This document shows, in pieces, positions 60,201 to 64,000 of a DNA stretch of 64,000 bases. The first letter of the stretch is position 1. Each line of letters opens with the position of its first letter. The notes under the pieces are model-generated. The model was not told the origin of the DNA and did not search any database. It saw nothing but the letters and a program-made list of their open reading frames with translations. Both the position numbers and the translations under genes were made by a program. The DNA lies in contig OW240916.1 of assembly GCA_933207985.1 (NCBI GenBank), forward strand, positions 291,747,514 through 291,811,513, given 5' to 3'. The stretch comes from Pelobates cultripes. Lineage: Eukaryota > Chordata > Amphibia > Anura > Pelobatidae.

Positions 60201-61695
60201 TTGCAGAGCCCCAACAGCATAATCAAGCTCAACTGAATACACAGAATAAACAGTGCTGTGGCTTTTGGGGGAAGTGCGCCATTTTAGTAGGACATTTAGG
60301 ATTAACAGGTTTTAACAATACATAGTTGAACTTAAGGAAAGAACAGAATACAAGCGGTATTAACCACTGGGTTGCGTGGGTTTAACCAGGGTGGTATCAC
60401 TGAAAGAGTGTGTAGTGATAAAAGCCTAAGAAGTACAAAATTGGTGGCAACATCAGCATGAGGCCACGGGGCATAATAACGCAATGTAGTGATAACGAAG
60501 GCACAAGGAAAACGGGCCATAATTATGTGCGCATAGCAAGAAACACGTGTGGCATAGCTGTCAAAAGAGTTATGCTAGGTAGGGCTGGTAATAGGCTACT
60601 ATTTGTATCAGAGAAACCATGTTAGATTAGGCTGAATCAATATACCTTACATATAATAATTGCTGTGTCACAAGCTGTGTAAAATAAAGTATGCAGAGAA
60701 GAAGAAAGCTCTGTGAGAGTTGAAGCGTAGAGTGAGAGAAAAGTACTTGTTAATGTACTGCTATCAAAATATGTTGCGTGGAAGTCCACAACATGGATGA
60801 AATTAGATCTGCTAAGCTTCTTTCAGCCTATGCCCACTGATGCAGGTCACAGTCCCACACTATGGCGTCGGTCACAGGGTCGCGTGTTAGGAAAGCCGGC
60901 GTTCCCTGATGACAAGTTATTTGGTGTACAATATGCCGCGTTCTGTTCAGTGCCACCACCCGTCTGGGTGAGCCCCGTCCCGACTTGATGGTGCCACGCT
61001 TCAGCCCGGGTGCTGCTGGTCTCTGGCAATTCTGCTTAGTTTTGCGCTTAAGCAAAGGGCAGCGCTTCTTTCTCCGCCAGTTTGGGGCTTTTCTACTTTG
61101 CGTGGACTGAGGGCACCTGCTGGGTACGTGACGATGTTATGCGGGATAGGTATGTCCTTGCTTGTATTGGGCCACTGTGTAGCATCCTCTGCTCCAGTTT
61201 GTGCCAAAATTTGTTGCAGCCTGGTGTGTACATCAGACTGGTCTGCGCTGGAGTCAAGGGGGCACTCCATGTCCGCCATGATGGGTGAGTTGCCGCTTGT
61301 ACTAGCCTCTCCTCTCACCTCTCCCTGTGTATTTGCTTCGGCAGGTATTTGCTTGTCGGTACCGGTCGCCTCCGGGCATGAAGATCAGCCGCCTCTCCCT
61401 CCCGGTGCGCGTTAGGTTCAGTATGGTGAAAGTAGGTTCTTACTGGTGCACAGACTTATACAAGATGTGCCCCCTGAGTCAGGGGGTCTGGTAGTGCTCA
61501 GGTTTTGTCCCTAAACGAGCTTGATGAGCTGGCAGGATAAGCTTTTTAGCAGCGTATTTAACCCCTTAAGGACACATGACATGTGTGACATGTCATGATT
61601 CCCTTTTAATCCAGAAGTTTGGTCCTTAAGGGGTTAAGGAGCTCTTCAGGACACATCTGATTACCATGATAGTTAGGCCCCGCCCCCCAAAACCA
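60200..61695 (-). mobile_element. L1-like retrotransposon 5' end with ORF1-like frame
   Basis: Read on the minus strand it begins near 61690 with GGGGGCGGGGCCTAACTATC, a GC-rich start like L1-type 5' UTRs. A frame at 61318-61001 (MADMECPLDSSADQ region) is compatible with an ORF1 N-terminus but has no diagnostic domain. The 60200-60780 part may be another repeat. Tentative. Confidence 0.4.
61558..61637. mobile_element. Short piggyBac-type MITE
   Basis: TTAACCCCTTAAGGACAC to GTCCTTAAGGGGTTAA: inverted ends about 15 bp long, TTAA on both sides, total about 80 bp. CCCC ends and the TTAA target fit piggyBac-type MITEs. It interrupts the L1-like 5' end. Confidence 0.7.
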
Positions 61696-61744
61696 GCTTT
61701 TTTCTTATGTCCAGTATATTCTCCAGTCTGACTTAATATGCAGG

Positions 61745-62190
61745 CTATTAAATGCCTGTAAATATGTGCCTTCAGGCTTTTTGCAATAAGCACTGTCTTT
61801 TCAGAGAAAATGCAGTGTTTACATTACAGCCTAGGGATAACTCCACTGATCACTCGTCAGATGACTATTAGAGGTGCTTCCTGGGGCAGTGCTGCTCAGT
61901 AAGCAGCAGTGCCATTCAGTGTCTCCACCCTCTGCATGCAGACACTGAACATTCCTCGTAGAGATGCATTGATTCTGTGCATCTCTACAAAGAGGTGCTG
62001 ATTGGCCAAGGCTGTGTTTGACTTGTGCTGGCTCTACCCCTGATCTGCCTCCTTGACCATCTCAGCCAATCCAAAAGGGATGCATTGTGATTGGCTCAGA
62101 GAATCACTTCAGATGATGTCAGCCATCCAGATCCAGGGGGGCTAGATGGTGGTTTTAACACTAAGGTCAGGAATACATGTCATGCCTCAA
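61745..62190. mobile_element. T2-like repeat, family C
   Basis: Shares gatctgcctccttgac, cagccaatc and the gatgatgtcagcc-type text with 27130-27540. Both ends are degraded. Confidence 0.45.
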
Positions 62191-62271
62191 TAATCAAACT
62201 GGAAACTTGTAGTAAGTAAACTGAAACTATCTGTCTGTTTAACTATCTGTTTAACATAATTGCCTGTGTAC

Positions 62272-63625
62272 AGTGAGGGAAAAAAGTATTTGATGCCCTG
62301 CTGATTTTAAACGTTTGCACACTGACAAAATGATCAGTCTCTAATTTTAATGGTAGGTGTATTTAACAGTGAGAGACAGAATAACAAAATAAAATATCCA
62401 GAATAAAGCATGTAAAAAAAAGTTATAAATTGACTTGCATGTCAATGAGTGAAATAAGCATTTGACCCCTTTGACTTAGTACTCAGTGATAAAACCCTTG
62501 TTGACAATAACAGAGGTCAGACGTTTCTTGTAGTTGGCCACCAGGAGGGATTTTGTCCCACTCTTATTTGAAGATCATCTCCAAGTCATTAAGGTTTCGA
62601 GGCTGATGTTTGGCAACTCAAACCTTCAGCTCCCTCCACAGATTTTCTATGGGATTAAGGTCTGGAGACTGGGTAGGCTTCTTCTTGAGCCACTCCTTTG
62701 TTGCCTTGTCTGTGTGTTTTGGGTCATTGTCATGCTGGAATACCCATCCATACAGAAAAACTAAGAGCTTCAGAGACCTCTTTAGAGGTGGCCACAGGTG
62801 TGTATAAATAGGAGGAGTTTTATAGTCATGTCACTTTTATTATTTTCTTTATGCAGCACAGATATTATCTGCAAATGTGAGTATACTCATTCAAGCACCA
62901 ACACTTTAATTGTTTAGTTGTTACACTGTTTTTAATTGCTTTTATCACTATTGTATACTCACTTTGCTCTTACAAAGAAATGAATTCAATACACTGTAGC
63001 TTATGTTTAGCACTAGTACTATTTAATTTATCTCCCACATTTTTGTTATTAGCGTAGGACCCACTGATATTGGGGTACTTTGAAGTAGTAGTGGGCTTAA
63101 CATCATATGGCCATATGGTGGAACTAAATCCCCATATTTATTCTTAGATAGGCGTTAGCCTTCTTAGTTATTAATTTACAAGTCTGAGTGCGCCGTAACT
63201 AGTTTTTCTGTATGAATTTTGGTCACTGCGGCAGCACCTTTCATGTATACGGGTGTGCCCCCAATCTCTCCTTTGTGGAATACCCATCCATGACCCATTT
63301 TCAATGCCCTGGCTGAGGGAAGGAGGTTCTCACCCAAGATTTGAAGGTACATCCATCGTCCCTTTTGATGCAGTGCAGTTGTCCTGTCCCCTTAGCAGAA
63401 ACACAAAAACACCCCCAAAGCATAATGTTTCTACCTCTATGTTTGACGGTAGGGATGGTATTCTTGGGGTCATAGGCAGCATTCCTCCTCCTCCAAACAT
63501 GACGAGTTGAGTTGATGCCAAAGAGCTCGATTTTGGTCTCATCTGACCACAACACTTTCACCAAGTACTCCTCTGAATCATTCAGATGCTTTCTTGAGCA
63601 GGGGGACCTTGCAGACCTGCTGTAG
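62272..63625 (-). pseudogene. Third Tc1-family copy, decayed, split by a retroposon
   Basis: The end cagtgagggaaaaaagtatt at 62272 is a typical Tc1 terminus of fish and frogs. The minus strand encodes [39 protein letters not shown] and [18 protein letters not shown], with catalytic-region motif WSDE. A 524-bp insert splits it, and its 5' side ends at a junction near 63625. Confidence 0.85.
62736..63291. mobile_element. 524-bp retroposon with 16-bp target duplication inside Tc1
   Basis: tggaatacccatccat occurs exactly at 62736-62751 and 63276-63291. The insert 62752-63275 is non-coding and is a sister copy of 52770-53385 in the other orientation. Confidence 0.85.
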
Positions 63626-64000
63626 CGTTACTTACCTTAACCGGGGGCCGGTCGCGGTCCTCTCTTCAAGCCGCGCGCGGTCCTGCGGCTGCACGAGCCG
63701 CGCGCGGCTCATCCGACTGCTTCAGATGGAAGGCGGGCAGTGACCGCGTGAAGCGGTCACGTGTCCCGCCTGAAACTAAGAGCGCGCCGCGAGTCTCGGG
63801 CGCGCTCTTAAAGAGACAGTGGGAGCCTAATTGCCAAAAGGCTCCCATTGGCTCCTGTCATACCACACTCCCTGTACAATTACCTATAGGGGGTGTGGAA
63901 GTGACAGGAGCCAATCACTTTGGTTTAAAAGCTATTTAACTTACCTTTTTCCCTTAGCTCGTTGCCCTATCGTGGTTTCTGTTCAGTTCCCTTTAGCGCT
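63626..64000. repeat. CpG-rich repeat running off the window
   Basis: Very GC-rich (gccgcgcgcgg occurs twice in inverted contexts), then attggctcctgtca and its inverse tgacaggagccaat at about 63847 and 63901. It contains no recognisable exon; it may be an LTR or 5' region of a retroelement. Not identified. Confidence 0.4.

Overview
This is nuclear genomic DNA from a vertebrate, most probably an anuran amphibian. It has large introns, canonical GT-AG splice sites and a conserved vertebrate gene block. The repeat load is typical of frogs: T2-type MITEs with TTAA ends, several Tc1 families, L1-type and CR1-type LINE pieces, a Penelope-like element, hAT foldback MITEs and solo LTRs. I cannot name the species from sequence alone.

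Four genes are recognisable, in the order HEXB(+, 3' end) - GFM2(-, complete coding region) - NSA2(+, complete) - FAM169A(-, last exon). As I recall it, human 5q13 has the same order. HEXB supplies its last three coding exons (3090-4752). GFM2 has 20 coding exons between 37359 and 14052; they splice in frame to 2328 nt (775 aa plus stop). NSA2 has six coding exons between 45366 and 51208 (260 aa). FAM169A contributes its terminal coding exon (57132-56596). GFM2 and NSA2 diverge from a GC-rich, CpG-rich region at about 44930-45368, the probable bidirectional promoter. The pairs HEXB/GFM2 and NSA2/FAM169A converge.

The rest is intron and intergenic DNA full of mobile elements. 1-3 kb: HEXB intron with a retroposon, a mariner-type MITE and a CR1-like tail. 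5-10 kb: a retroelement with a hammerhead-like motif and a decayed L1-type LINE. 12-15 kb: T2 and hAT MITEs. 19-28 kb: GFM2 introns with a 1-kb retroelement beside a splice donor, a foldback MITE, a solo LTR and a perfect 58-bp inverted repeat. 37.6-42.3 kb: a Penelope-like element with an inverted partial copy. 43-47 kb: clustered T2 MITEs. 49.6-50.3 kb: an inverted hammerhead-like repeat followed by a long CT microsatellite. 51.6-55 kb and 57-64 kb: further MITEs, three Tc1 copies and an L1-like 5' end.

The genes are ordinary housekeeping genes: lysosomal hexosaminidase, mitochondrial ribosome recycling, 60S biogenesis and a lamina-associated protein. They share no pathway. I found no new gene system. 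The most interesting signals are hammerhead-ribozyme-like motifs in several unrelated retroelement copies, and repeated snapback (inverted) structures at retroelement ends.
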